DNA from: Rhodovulum sulfidophilum DSM 1374 | GTDB taxonomy: Bacteria > Pseudomonadota > Alphaproteobacteria > Rhodobacterales > Rhodobacteraceae | Assembly: GCF_001633165.1 (NCBI RefSeq) | Contig: NZ_CP015418.1 | Coordinates: 1,550,001 to 1,614,000 of the forward strand | Length of the DNA stretch: 64,000 nucleotides | Direction of reading: 5' to 3' | In this document: piece after piece, positions 54,827 to 63,802 of the stretch | Layout: the number at the start of each line of letters is the position of its first letter | Numbering within the stretch: position 1 is the stretch's first letter | Notes under the pieces: model-generated | The model's database searches: none | What the model was told of the DNA's origin: nothing | The model's input: only the letters and a program-made list of their open reading frames with translations | Position numbers and translations under genes: made by a program

Positions 54827-57221
54827 GGCCGGCCTCGGCCATCATCCGCGCCGCTGCGGCGTCCAGAAGGCGCTGTTCGGCCGCGCCCTGAACCGGCACC
54901 CGCCCGGCCTCGAGCAACAGCGGTGCGGCCAGAGGAGAGACCCGGTCGAGGCGCATATGGTCGATCCGGCCGTGTACCCGGGCCAGCATTTCCTCGATCC
55001 GGCCGAAATCGACGAGACCGCGCATCGCTTCCTCGCGGGTGATGTCCAGAAGCAGATGGCCGGGGTCGTGGCGAAGGAGCGTGTCATAGAGGATATCCGA
55101 CGAAAATGTCGCCTGGCGCCCGGTCTTGCGCTGGCCTGGCAGATTGCGCTCGATCAGCCCCGCAATCACGGCCGATGTTCGAAAACTGCGTTTCATGACG
55201 GCGTTTCCGGCCAGCCACTCCGCGAAAGCGCTATGAAGACTGTTCGAATCGAGCAAGGCTGAAGGGGTCTCGACCTCGTCGAGTCCCCAGATCAGCGTGG
55301 CATGATCGGCGGCCACGAAGCCCAGCGGCGCGAGCCCGGCTGCCTCCATCCTCTGGGTCAGCAAGAGGCCCAGGGTCTGCTGTGCATTCCGTCCGGCAAA
55401 GCCGTAGACGCAGAGGTGATGGCGGCCCTCGAAGGCGAAGGTCTCGACCAGCAGACGGTCGGGGTCGGGCAGGCGCGAGAGCCTGCGCTGCAGCTTCAGC
55501 CAGTCGGCGGTATGAGCGGGCAGGCCGGGCCAGTCAGGCACGTTCAGCAACTCGAGGATCCGGCCGCAGAGCCGGGTCGAGGTGGCGAATTTGGTGCCCG
55601 CGAAGACCGCAATTTTGGGCATGCGGCCCGGGCTTGGGCTGACTTCGACGACCATCTCGCGCAGCCCCTCGAAGCGGACCACCTGGCCGCCGATCAGAAA
55701 GCTGTCGCCTTGAGTCAGCGTGGCCGCAAAGGCCTCTTCGATCTCGCCGAGCGGTGCGCCGCGGCGGGCGGGCTTCAGGCGCACCTTCAGCCGTTCCTCC
55801 TCGACGATGGTGCCGAGATTCATCCGGATGCGGCGGGCCGTGCGCGGATCGCGTAGTGCCCAACGTCCGTCGGGGGCCTGTTTCAGCCGCTGCCAGCGGT
55901 CATAGGCCCGGAGCGCATAGCCGCCGGTCGCGGCGAAATCGAGACAGGCATCGAAGCCAGAGCGGGTGAGACCGGCATAGGGTCCGGCCAAGCGGATCTC
56001 GTCGAACAGCGCATCGGCCTCGAAGGGACCGGCGGCGGCGCAGGCCAGGATGTGCTGACACAGCACGTCGCGGGCGCCGGGGCCGCGCGGCGCTCCGTCG
56101 AGATCGCGGGCGCGCACCGCCTCGAGCGCGGCGAGGCATTCGACCACCTCGAACCGGTTCGCGGGCACGAGCAGGGCCTTGGAGGGCGCGGAATAGCGGT
56201 GATTGGCGCGGCCGATCCGTTGCACCAGGCGCTTGACGTTCTTCGGCGCGCCGACCTGGATCACCAGATCGACATCGCCCCAGTCGATCCCCAGATCGAG
56301 CGATCCGGTGCAGACGACGGCGCGCAACCGGCCCTCGGCCATCGCGGCCTCGACCTTGAGCCGGGCCTCGCGCGACAGGCTGCCGTGATGGATCGCGATC
56401 GGCAGGTTCGCCTCATTGGCAAACCAGAGATCGCGGAAGAACAGCTCGGCCTGTGCGCGGGTATTGTGGAAGATCAGCGTGGTGCGGTGTTCTGCGATCT
56501 GCCCGAGCACGGCCGGGATGGCATGGCGCGCGCCGCCACCGGCCCAGGGCGGCGGTGTGCCGGTCTCGAGCATGGCGATATCGGGCGGCGGGCCCGGATC
56601 GGCGGTCAGGATCTCGCAGGGCGTGCCCGCGGGGGCCAGAAACCGGCCAAGCGCGGGCGGGTCCTCGACCGTGGCCGAAAGCCCGACGCGCCGAAGCCCG
56701 GGGCAGAGCCGTTCCAGCCGGGCCAGCGCGAGGGTCATCTGATCGCCCCGTTTCGAGTCGGCCAGCGCGTGGATCTCGTCGACGATGACCCGGCGGAGCC
56801 CGGCGAAGATGCGCGGCGCATCCTCATAGCTGAGCAGCAGCGCGAGGCTTTCGGGCGTTGTGAGCAGGATATGGGGCGGATCGGCGCGCTGGCGGCGACG
56901 GCGCGACTGCGGGGTGTCTCCGGTCCGGTCCTCGACCCGGATCGGCAGCGCCATCTCCTCGATCGGGCGGCCGAGATTGCGCCTTATGTCAGCGGTGAGG
57001 GCCTTGAGCGGCGAGATGTAGAGACTGTGCAAGCCATCGCGCGGATTCTCCGCCAGATCGACCAGAGTAGGCAGGAATCCTGCAAGTGTCTTGCCGCCGC
57101 CGGTGGGCGCGACCAGCAGCAGTGCGGGCGTTTCGGCGCGGTCCAGCATCGCGCTCTGATGCGGGTGCATCTGCCAGCCACGGGTGGCGAACCAGTCTGC
57201 GAAGGGGGCGGGCAGGCCCAT
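54819..57221 (-). CDS. lhr: Ligase-associated DNA-damage-response DEXH-box helicase (Lhr family)
   Basis: The 800-residue superfamily 2 helicase has Walker A LLVAPTGGGKTLAG (about 36-49), the DEXH box VIVDEIHALADSKRGDQ, motif III VGLSATVEDP, and helicase C motifs VQRIGRANHRYSAP. A long Lhr-type C-terminal domain follows. It is the short 'ligase-associated' class. It overlaps the PdeM gene, so the two are made together. Confidence 0.92.
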   Translation of the reverse strand: MGLPAPFADWFATRGWQMHPHQSAMLDRAETPALLLVAPTGGGKTLAGFLPTLVDLAENPRDGLHSLYISPLKALTADIRRNLGRPIEEMALPIRVEDRTGDTPQSRRRRQRADPPHILLTTPESLALLLSYEDAPRIFAGLRRVIVDEIHALADSKRGDQMTLALARLERLCPGLRRVGLSATVEDPPALGRFLAPAGTPCEILTADPGPPPDIAMLETGTPPPWAGGGARHAIPAVLGQIAEHRTTLIFHNTRAQAELFFRDLWFANEANLPIAIHHGSLSREARLKVEAAMAEGRLRAVVCTGSLDLGIDWGDVDLVIQVGAPKNVKRLVQRIGRANHRYSAPSKALLVPANRFEVVECLAALEAVRARDLDGAPRGPGARDVLCQHILACAAAGPFEADALFDEIRLAGPYAGLTRSGFDACLDFAATGGYALRAYDRWQRLKQAPDGRWALRDPRTARRIRMNLGTIVEEERLKVRLKPARRGAPLGEIEEAFAATLTQGDSFLIGGQVVRFEGLREMVVEVSPSPGRMPKIAVFAGTKFATSTRLCGRILELLNVPDWPGLPAHTADWLKLQRRLSRLPDPDRLLVETFAFEGRHHLCVYGFAGRNAQQTLGLLLTQRMEAAGLAPLGFVAADHATLIWGLDEVETPSALLDSNSLHSAFAEWLAGNAVMKRSFRTSAVIAGLIERNLPGQRKTGRQATFSSDILYDTLLRHDPGHLLLDITREEAMRGLVDFGRIEEMLARVHGRIDHMRLDRVSPLAAPLLLEAGRVPVQGAAEQRLLDAAAARMMAEAGLA

Positions 57222-57254
57222 TGGCTCAGGAGGGCGGGACGCAGGCTGGGGCGA

Positions 57255-57692
57255 TCATGTCTCGATCCAGATCGTGACCGGCCCGTCATTCACAAGCGCA
57301 ACCTTCATGTCGGCGCCGAACCGGCCGGTCGCGACCTCGATGCCCTCGGCGGCCAGCGCCTCGGCGAAGCGCAGATACAGCCTCTCGCCGAGATCGGGCG
57401 CGGCGGCGCGGGAAAAGCCGGGGCGGTTGCCGCTGGTGGTATCGGCGGCCAGGGTGAACTGGCTGACCACCAGCGCCGCGCCGCCGGTATCGAGCAGCGC
57501 GCGGTTCATCTTGCCGGCCTCGTCGCGGAAGATCCGCATCCGGGCGATGCGGCGGGCCAGCTTGTCGGCCTCGGCCTCGGTGTCGCCCGTCATGGCGCAG
57601 ACAAGCACCAGAAGCCCGGGCCCGATCTCGCCGATGGCGGTGCCGTCGACCCGGACGGCGGCTTCGCTTACACGCTGGACAAGCGCTCTCAT
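57255..57692 (-). CDS. dtd: D-aminoacyl-tRNA deacylase
   Basis: The 145-residue protein starts [13 protein letters not shown]. It carries the two DTD signature loops, [10 protein letters not shown] and [10 protein letters not shown] (Gly-cisPro), which exclude L-amino acids. It removes D-amino acids wrongly attached to tRNA. Its start overlaps the stop of the kinase gene (ATGA). Confidence 0.96.
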   Translation of the reverse strand: MRALVQRVSEAAVRVDGTAIGEIGPGLLVLVCAMTGDTEAEADKLARRIARMRIFRDEAGKMNRALLDTGGAALVVSQFTLAADTTSGNRPGFSRAAAPDLGERLYLRFAEALAAEGIEVATGRFGADMKVALVNDGPVTIWIET

Positions 57693-58615
57693 GTCAGTTC
57701 CTCCATCCAGGGTGGGGTGGCGCCCGCGCGCGAGACGGTGAGGGCGGCGGCGCGGATCGCAAGAGACAGCGCGGCCTCTATCACGCTGTCCGGCAGCCCC
57801 TCGGCGAGGGCCGCGCGATCGAGGGCCCCCGCTTTTGCCAGACCGGCCAGAATGCCCGCATCGAAGCTGTCGCCCGCGCCGACCGTGTCGACGACCTGGA
57901 CGGCGGGCGCGGGCATGAAGTGCTCGGCCGTGTGGCTCAGCGCATGGGCCCCCGCGGCGCCCCGGGTCAGCAGCACCAGCCGCGGGCCCTGGCCCAGCAA
58001 CCCGCGCGCCAGATCGCAGGGCTCGCCCGGCCCTTCGAGCCAGTGCAGATCCTCGTCCGAGACCTTGACGATGTCGGCCGCCGCGATCATCCGCGCGATC
58101 CGGGCGCGATAGGCGGGTTCGTCGGCGATGAAGCCGGGCCGGATATTCGGGTCGAGCATCGTGACCCGGCGTCCGGCCTCGCGCAGGAACAGCGTCTCAT
58201 AGGCGCTGCCGCAGGGTTCGGCCATCAGCGAGATGCCGCCGCAGAACAGCGCGCCCACCGATGCGGGTAGCGCGGGCAGGTCGGCCGGGGTCAGCATCCG
58301 CCCGGCGGTCGCCTCGTCATGGAAGGCATAGCGCGCCTGGCCCTCGACAAGGGTGACGAAGGCCAGCGTGGTCGGTCGGGCCGGACGCGGGCAAAGCCCG
58401 GTCTCGACGCCGGAGGCGGCCAGCGCCTCGGCCAGGCTGGTGCCGAAGAGATCGGTCGACAGGCCTGCGAGAAAGCCGGTGGGCACGCCCAGCCGTCCCA
58501 GCGCGATGGCGGTGTTGAAGACCGCCCCGCCCGGATGGGGGACGAAAGCCGGTTCGCCCTCGGTGCTGGTCCGGGGCAGCATGTCGATCAGGGCCTCGCC
58601 CGCGCAGAGGATCAT
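57689..58615 (-). CDS. PfkB-family carbohydrate kinase (fructokinase-like)
   Basis: ATG 58615 ([13 protein letters not shown]) gives 308 residues; the frame upstream is not coding. The ribokinase fold shows [17 protein letters not shown] near the N-terminus and the catalytic [17 protein letters not shown] near residue 245. Relatives are fructokinases or 2-keto-3-deoxygluconate kinases; the sugar is not decided by sequence. No transporter is adjacent. Confidence 0.88.
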   Translation of the reverse strand: MILCAGEALIDMLPRTSTEGEPAFVPHPGGAVFNTAIALGRLGVPTGFLAGLSTDLFGTSLAEALAASGVETGLCPRPARPTTLAFVTLVEGQARYAFHDEATAGRMLTPADLPALPASVGALFCGGISLMAEPCGSAYETLFLREAGRRVTMLDPNIRPGFIADEPAYRARIARMIAAADIVKVSDEDLHWLEGPGEPCDLARGLLGQGPRLVLLTRGAAGAHALSHTAEHFMPAPAVQVVDTVGAGDSFDAGILAGLAKAGALDRAALAEGLPDSVIEAALSLAIRAAALTVSRAGATPPWMEELT

Positions 58616-58685
58616 CTGGGCCTCATCCGTCCGGTTCTGGCGCAGAGCCCGGCGGCCGGGACATGCCCTGCAAGGGGGCATGGGC

Positions 58686-59786
58686 TCATTGCTGGAGCGC
58701 CGAGAGATAGCCGATGCCCGCCGCCAGCCCGCCGACCACCGCCAGCACAAGCCCCACCGCGAAGGCGATCTTCCAGGCCGACCAGGGCCGTTCGCCCTGC
58801 ACCCGGCCGTTGCGGCCGTTGACGACAAAGCGGTAGGTCTTGCCGCGATAGCGATAGGCCGCCAGCCAGACCGGCAGCAGCACATGCTTGAAGGTCAGCG
58901 TCGAGATCCGGGTCTCGAGCCAGTCGACGCGCTGGCGGTCGCCGCCGATATCGAACTTGGCATCGCGGCGGATCACCTGCTCCATGATCTTGCGCGCCTC
59001 GATCAGGCCGTCCTCGAGATCGATGGTATAGCCCTCGGAGCGGAACCCCGCGAGGAACTGCGGCTGATAGGGCTGCAGCAGCGACAGGTCCCAGGGTTCG
59101 AGCGCATAGGTGTAGCGCTTGGGCAGGCTCTTCGAGGCCAGCACCAGCACGTCGTCGAAGACCCGTGCGACCCGGCCCGAGACCGAGCGCCAGCTGGTCC
59201 GCTGCACCCGCACCGTCTCGGTCTTGCCGTTGCGCGTCACCCGGCGGGTTTCGTAATAGACCGTGCCGCGCTGACCGCGGTAGTTCGTGGTCGTGTCGGC
59301 GTCGAAGGTCCAGTAGGGAACGTAGATCCCCTCCATCCGGCGGCCCTTGCGGGCATAGTCCTTCAGGCCGTTCGGCGCGAACCAGAGCCGGCCCAGCCAG
59401 TCGGTCATGGCCTTGTGCGCCTCGGCCTCGGACAGCGCGAAGGGCAGCACGCCTCTGGGCTTGATCCGCCGCCTGAGCCCGGTTCCGGTGACGACGGGCG
59501 TGGCGCAGAACGGGCATTCGGCGGCATGGGTGGCCTCGTCCATCTCGAATTCGGCGCCGCAATTCGTGCATCTGGTCTGGCGGATCTCCTCGATCTCGCT
59601 CTCGGGCAGCATCGCGTCCAGCGTGGCCTGATAGTCGAGCTCGACCAGGGTTTCGGTCCGGCGGGCGTCGTCCTCGACGGGCTCGCGATGGCCGCAATGG
59701 TCGCAGACCAGCTGGCCCGCATCGGGCGAGTAACGCAGATCGGCCCCGCATTGGTCGCAGGGAAAGCGGTGATCGGAGGCAGTCAT
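58686..59786 (-). CDS. Zinc-ribbon membrane protein, partner of the SPFH protein
   Basis: ATG 59786 gives 366 residues. Two zinc ribbons are at the N-terminus: FPCDQCGADL with VCDHCGHREP, and TRCTNCGAEF with ECPFCATPVV. A large central domain (YVPYWTFDADTTTNYRGQRG) follows, and one membrane helix lies at the C-terminus (IAFAVGLVLAVVGGLAAGIG). It lies 7 bp after the SPFH gene. Zinc-ribbon and SPFH pairs of the YdjI type recur in many bacteria and are tied to membrane stress. The exact role is unknown. Confidence 0.75.
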   Translation of the reverse strand: MTASDHRFPCDQCGADLRYSPDAGQLVCDHCGHREPVEDDARRTETLVELDYQATLDAMLPESEIEEIRQTRCTNCGAEFEMDEATHAAECPFCATPVVTGTGLRRRIKPRGVLPFALSEAEAHKAMTDWLGRLWFAPNGLKDYARKGRRMEGIYVPYWTFDADTTTNYRGQRGTVYYETRRVTRNGKTETVRVQRTSWRSVSGRVARVFDDVLVLASKSLPKRYTYALEPWDLSLLQPYQPQFLAGFRSEGYTIDLEDGLIEARKIMEQVIRRDAKFDIGGDRQRVDWLETRISTLTFKHVLLPVWLAAYRYRGKTYRFVVNGRNGRVQGERPWSAWKIAFAVGLVLAVVGGLAAGIGYLSALQQ

Positions 59787-59793
59787 CGGCGGG

Positions 59794-60918
59794 CTACACC
59801 CCCGGCGGAGGCGGGGGCGGGGCGACGGTGAAAAGCCGGGCAAGCTCGATCACATCCTCGGCCCGCTTCCAGCCGTCCTGGCCCTGGGTCCAGACATAGC
59901 TGTCGCGCCGGAAACTGCCCTCGGCCGCCATCCGGCCCAGCCGGGCCATCGAGAACGGACCCGAGGTCTGGCCGTTCTCGGCGATGTGCCAGACATGTTC
60001 GGCCGGCGGAGGCGGGGGCGGAGGAACCGGGGCCGCCGCGGGTTCGGGGCGCGCGCCCCAGGGCCCCGTCGCCCCGGCCATGCCGCTGCCCATCGCCATG
60101 CCCAGCCCCGCGCCAAGCCCGGCGGCCATGCCGCCGCCCGCCGGGGACGTGGCGGCAGATGCCATGGCCTCGGCCGCGGAATAGCGGGTATAGCGGTCCA
60201 GATCGCCCGCGATGCCCATCGAGGTGCGCCGGTCGAGCGCCTTCTCGACCTCGGGTGGCAGGCTGATGTTCTCGATGTAGAATTCGGGCATGGTCAGGCC
60301 GTAGGCATCGAGCGTCTTCGACACTTCGGCGGCGATCAGCGCGCCCAGATCGGCGGTATTGGCGGCCATGTCGAGCACCGGGATGCCGGAGCCCGCGATC
60401 ACCCGCGAGAATTCCTGCACGATGATGTTGCGGATCTGGAAGCCGATCTCGTCCATGGTGAATTCGCCATCGGTGCCGACGATCTCGACCATGAAGCGGG
60501 CGGGGTCGGTGACGCGGATCGCGTAGCTGCCGAAGGCGCGGATCCGGGTCGGTCCGAATTCGGGATCGCGCAGCATCACCGGGTTCTTGGTGCCCCATTT
60601 GAGATCGGTGAAGCGCGTGGTGTCGACGAAATAGACATCCGAGAGGAAGGGCGAGCGGAAGCCGTGATCCCAGTGCTGAAGCGTCGTCAGCACCGGCATG
60701 TTGTTGGTTTCCAGCATGTAGAGTCCGGGCCGGAAGACATCGGCCAGCTGGCCCTCATGCACGAAGACCGCCGCCTGACCCTCGCGCACGGTCAGCTTGG
60801 CGCCATACTTGATGGCATGGCCCTCGCGCTCGAACCGCCAGACCATGGTATCGCGGCGGTCCTCGACCCAATGGATGACATCGATGAACTCGCCGGAAAG
60901 AAAGTCGAAAATGCCCAT
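59794..60918 (-). CDS. SPFH-domain protein with C-terminal GYF domain (YdjI-like)
   Basis: The 374-residue protein has an N-terminal virion-core/SPFH region (about 1-215; FIDVIHWVEDRRDTMVWRFE, VREGQAAVFVHEGQLADVFR), a Gly/Ala/Met-rich linker, a Pro-rich run, and a GYF_2 domain (VWHIAENGQTSGPFSMARLG, then SYVWTQGQDGWKRAEDV). No membrane helix or signal is present, so it probably coats the inner face of the membrane as an oligomer. It is coupled to the zinc-ribbon gene. The GYF domain likely binds Pro-rich partners. The 151-bp gap upstream to 61069 shows no gene. Confidence 0.8.
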   Translation of the reverse strand: MGIFDFLSGEFIDVIHWVEDRRDTMVWRFEREGHAIKYGAKLTVREGQAAVFVHEGQLADVFRPGLYMLETNNMPVLTTLQHWDHGFRSPFLSDVYFVDTTRFTDLKWGTKNPVMLRDPEFGPTRIRAFGSYAIRVTDPARFMVEIVGTDGEFTMDEIGFQIRNIIVQEFSRVIAGSGIPVLDMAANTADLGALIAAEVSKTLDAYGLTMPEFYIENISLPPEVEKALDRRTSMGIAGDLDRYTRYSAAEAMASAATSPAGGGMAAGLGAGLGMAMGSGMAGATGPWGARPEPAAAPVPPPPPPPAEHVWHIAENGQTSGPFSMARLGRMAAEGSFRRDSYVWTQGQDGWKRAEDVIELARLFTVAPPPPPPGV

Positions 60919-61737
60919 GTCGTGTTATTTGGCTTGTGGCAACCGGACCGTGGATTCGGCGTTTCGGGGCAATTGGGAACTTGTCGGGGGCTTCGTGTTC
61001 TGGCCCCCTCCGGCTTGATAGCCACGTTCGCTGCCGGCAGAGCGCTCTCTTGGCTTCGCCTGATAGCCGTTAACGATCATTTTCGCCTTCTGGTCCATCT
61101 TCTGCCTTTGCCTCCATGAGAAACTCTATCGATCTTACGTCTCTCAGATTGATAAGGATCGCTCTGCTGTGGCTTGGCTCGCGCCATGTGCCGCTCGTGT
61201 CGATGATGTACGCTCTTTCCAGATATAGGTCACTGCGGCCATCGTCGCTAGCTGCAAGCGATTTTTCCCCGAACCAGCCGCCGATCTTGGTGCCGTCATT
61301 GAAGGTCACCTCGACCAGGCCCGGCGCGCGATTGTCTCCGAACGCGAAATCATGAGCGCGCTGTACGGGGTGGATGACCGGCAGCGACAGGCGACGTAGC
61401 AGACCGTTGCGCCAGTCAGACTTGAGAAACCGGCCCAATGTCCAGCCGAGACCCGTCGGAACCACAATCACGATGGCAACAAGTTTCAGCATGTCCGGAG
61501 GAGCGGTGATCCATTTCGGCAGGTCATGTCCGGAAGCGCTTGCGACGACGACAGACCCATAGACCGCCGCCAGAACGTAGACGATGAACTGGACGATGAG
61601 GCTGAGGATGATCGCCTCGATCAGGAGCTCGGCCGGCTTCGGTCTCAGCCCCATGACGAAGGCGGAGCGCACGAATATCACGACGTAGCCTGCCAGCAGG
61701 TAGCGCGCAAAGAATTCGAATGTTTCGGGGCTGAGGA

Positions 61738-62832
61738 GGCGTTGTTGCGCAAATCAGCGTTCGTGCTGACTGTCCCCTTTCCCATGGCCCGTCAGGCGAT
61801 AGCGTCGATCTCGGCCCTGCCGAGGGCCGAGAAGCGATTCATGAATGAGCCATGTCGCGCCATTGGTCCGAGCGACAATGGCGAATGATGCGGATCTGGA
61901 TTTCGGTGGTCTGGCGGTCGGGTTCTCGTGACATGATCCGCTCACCGAAGAGCTTCAGACGGTTCATCTGGGCCTCGCCCCGACTTCGGACATGGTAGCC
62001 AGCCCACTTCTTCCAGAGCGCCCTGCCGAGGTGCCGCGTGGCGCGCAGGATCTCGTTGCGCCCCAATGCTGCGGGGCAGTCTTCTTTCCAGGCGCGGCCG
62101 TTCCGGGGGATGGGTATGACGGCATCCGCGCCGCGCGCGATGATGGCAGTGTGGCATCGCCGCCTGTCGTATGCGCCGTCCGCGGTGACGGTGGCACTCT
62201 CTTCATCCTCGGGAATGTGCGACAGCAGGTCGGGCAGCAGGGGACTGTCGCCCTGGCGGCGCGAGGTGAACTCGACCGAGCGTATGTCGCCGGTCTCCGT
62301 GTCCATTGCGATGTGGACCTTGCGCCATTGCCTGCGACGCGACGGACCATGCTTGCGGGCCAGCCATTCGCCATCGCCATCGCCACGGAACTTGATACCG
62401 GTGCTGTCGACAAGGAGGGGCAAGGGCATGCCTGAGCGGCGATAGCGTATCTGCACGCCGATCCGCGCCTGGCGTCGGCACAGCGTCGAATAGTCCGGCA
62501 CCGGCCAGTCGAGCCCAGCCATCCGGATCAGGCTCTCGACCAGCCCGACCGTCTGCCGCAGTGGAAGGCCGAACAGGACCTTCAGCGTCAGGCAGGTTTG
62601 GATCGCGGCATCCGAGAACGTCTCGGGCCGCCCCCGCTTGCCGGTCTTTCCGGCGTGCCAGACAGTGTCGGGATCGAACCAAACCGAGAGCGCCCCCCGC
62701 TGGCGGAGCGCGGCGTTGTAGTCGGACCAGTTCGTCGTGCGATAGCGGGTGGGAGAGGGCTTCGGCATGGCATCGATCTAAAGCACGGGATGCGCGCAAT
62801 GAATCCTCCTTACCGCTTTGTGCAACAAGCCC
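61738..62832 (-). mobile_element. Complete IS5-family insertion sequence with 9-bp target duplication
   Basis: The 16-bp ends ggcgttgttgcgcaaa (left) and gggcttgttgcacaaa (right, read inward) agree at 13 of 16 bases. The flanks carry the direct repeat ggctgagga at 61729-61737 and 62833-62841, the 9-bp duplication expected of the IS903-like group. Length is 1095 bp. One transposase gene is inside. It has inserted into the start of the DUF6338 gene. Confidence 0.93.
61839..62768 (-). CDS. IS5-family (IS903-like) DDE transposase
   Basis: The 309-residue protein starts MPKPSPTRYRTTNWSDYN. Motifs are the helical N-terminal part (TCLTLKVLFGLPLRQTVGL, LDWPVPDYSTLCRRQ), the first Asp in LLVDSTGIKF, the second Asp in TADGAYDRRRCHTA and the C-terminal Glu region (RSRGEAQMNRLKLFGERIM). 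It is intact and its element has perfect duplications, so it was recently active. A truncated copy is at 16398-16922. Confidence 0.93.
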   Translation of the reverse strand: MPKPSPTRYRTTNWSDYNAALRQRGALSVWFDPDTVWHAGKTGKRGRPETFSDAAIQTCLTLKVLFGLPLRQTVGLVESLIRMAGLDWPVPDYSTLCRRQARIGVQIRYRRSGMPLPLLVDSTGIKFRGDGDGEWLARKHGPSRRRQWRKVHIAMDTETGDIRSVEFTSRRQGDSPLLPDLLSHIPEDEESATVTADGAYDRRRCHTAIIARGADAVIPIPRNGRAWKEDCPAALGRNEILRATRHLGRALWKKWAGYHVRSRGEAQMNRLKLFGERIMSREPDRQTTEIQIRIIRHCRSDQWRDMAHS

Positions 62833-62853
62833 GGCTGAGGAGCGAACCGAAGT

Positions 62854-63795
62854 TCAACTCTCGCCCGCCATCAGCTCGGCCACGATGTCCTCGACGATGG
62901 GCCGGGCCTCGGCCGGGCGCATGCCGGGCCGGAGGCGGCGGTCGTAGAGGATCTTCAGCAGCAATTCGTCATGCGGGGTCAGCAGCGCGAATTCCTCGTC
63001 ATCGTTGAAGATCGAGGGGCGCGCGGCGGGACTGTCATTGGCCAGGCCCAGCCCCTGGGCCAGCTCCTCATGGATGCAGGACTGGCGCAACCGGTCGGGA
63101 TGCTCGCCCCGGATGACCGCGACCGCGCTGGAATAGGTGCTGGCATCGCCCTCCGAGAAGGCCAGCACCAGGCAGAAGGTCGAGCGGGGCATCACCGCGA
63201 TGGTGCTTTCGGCGGCGATGTCGATGCCGGGGATCAGGCGGTGCAGCTCGGGGCCGATGCGGCGGCGTTCGTCCTCGTTGACGACGAAGATCTGGAAATT
63301 GGCCTGTTCGGGGGCGGTGATCCGCATCGACAGCCCGGTCAGCCGGGACAGCCGGCCCACATATTCCGCTATTTCGGCCCGGTCGACGGCGCGCTGTCCG
63401 GGCGGGATGGTGTCGCCGAAGACAAGGCCGAAGCGCACCGGCTGTTCCCAACGGCGCAGGCGGCTTTGGGTCTCGCGCGCGACCAGATGCCCGTCCCGGG
63501 TGACGTATTCGTCGAACAGCGCGACCCGGATGAAATCCTCGACCAGCGCGTGGCGGGTGAAGGGCACGTCGGCCTCGCCGCCATCGGTGCGCAGGAGCCC
63601 GCGCGCCAGAAGGTCGTTCTGAACCCGGGCGTAATGCCGGGCGATGATCTCGCTGTCGGCCGAGCGCGGCCGGGTTTCGGCCCCGTCGGGGCGGGCGACT
63701 GGCCGGGTCTCGGGCGGCGCGGGCGCGAGCTGGCACCCGGCCAGCACCCCGAGCAGGACCCCCGACTGAAAGAGACGGCGCAGCTTGGGCGTCAC
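62854..63795 (-). CDS. DUF2927 lipoprotein
   Basis: The 313-residue protein begins with a signal and lipobox (VLLGVLAGCQLAP, Cys about residue 21), so it is a lipoprotein. The DUF2927 domain includes RWEQPVRFGLVFGDTIPPGQ and CIHEELAQGLGLANDSPAAR. The His-Glu followed by Gln-Gly-Leu-Gly-Leu-Ala-Asn-Asp is reminiscent of a metallopeptidase zinc helix. It lies between telA and the DUF6338 gene, and its stop overlaps the TTG start of the latter. The function is unestablished; an envelope hydrolase or sensor is possible. Confidence 0.8.
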   Translation of the reverse strand: MTPKLRRLFQSGVLLGVLAGCQLAPAPPETRPVARPDGAETRPRSADSEIIARHYARVQNDLLARGLLRTDGGEADVPFTRHALVEDFIRVALFDEYVTRDGHLVARETQSRLRRWEQPVRFGLVFGDTIPPGQRAVDRAEIAEYVGRLSRLTGLSMRITAPEQANFQIFVVNEDERRRIGPELHRLIPGIDIAAESTIAVMPRSTFCLVLAFSEGDASTYSSAVAVIRGEHPDRLRQSCIHEELAQGLGLANDSPAARPSIFNDDEEFALLTPHDELLLKILYDRRLRPGMRPAEARPIVEDIVAELMAGES

Positions 63796-63802
63796 GATGC
63801 GC

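Larger units (their letters stand above)
61070..62857 (-). pseudogene. DUF6338-type membrane protein gene split by an IS5 element
   Basis: The right part (61070-61737) encodes ETFEFFARYLLAGYVVIFVR, further membrane helices and a soluble C-terminal domain (VEVTFNDGTKIGGWFGEKSL, YIIDTSGTW). The left part lies beyond the IS, at 62842-62857: a TTG start overlapping the DUF2927 stop, followed by codons for NFGS. Removing the IS and one 9-bp copy restores an uninterrupted N-terminus (NFGSLLSPETFEFF). A GTG at 61681 could restart translation but would lose the first helix. The family name is from memory of the C-terminal pattern and is less sure than the disruption. Confidence 0.72.
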
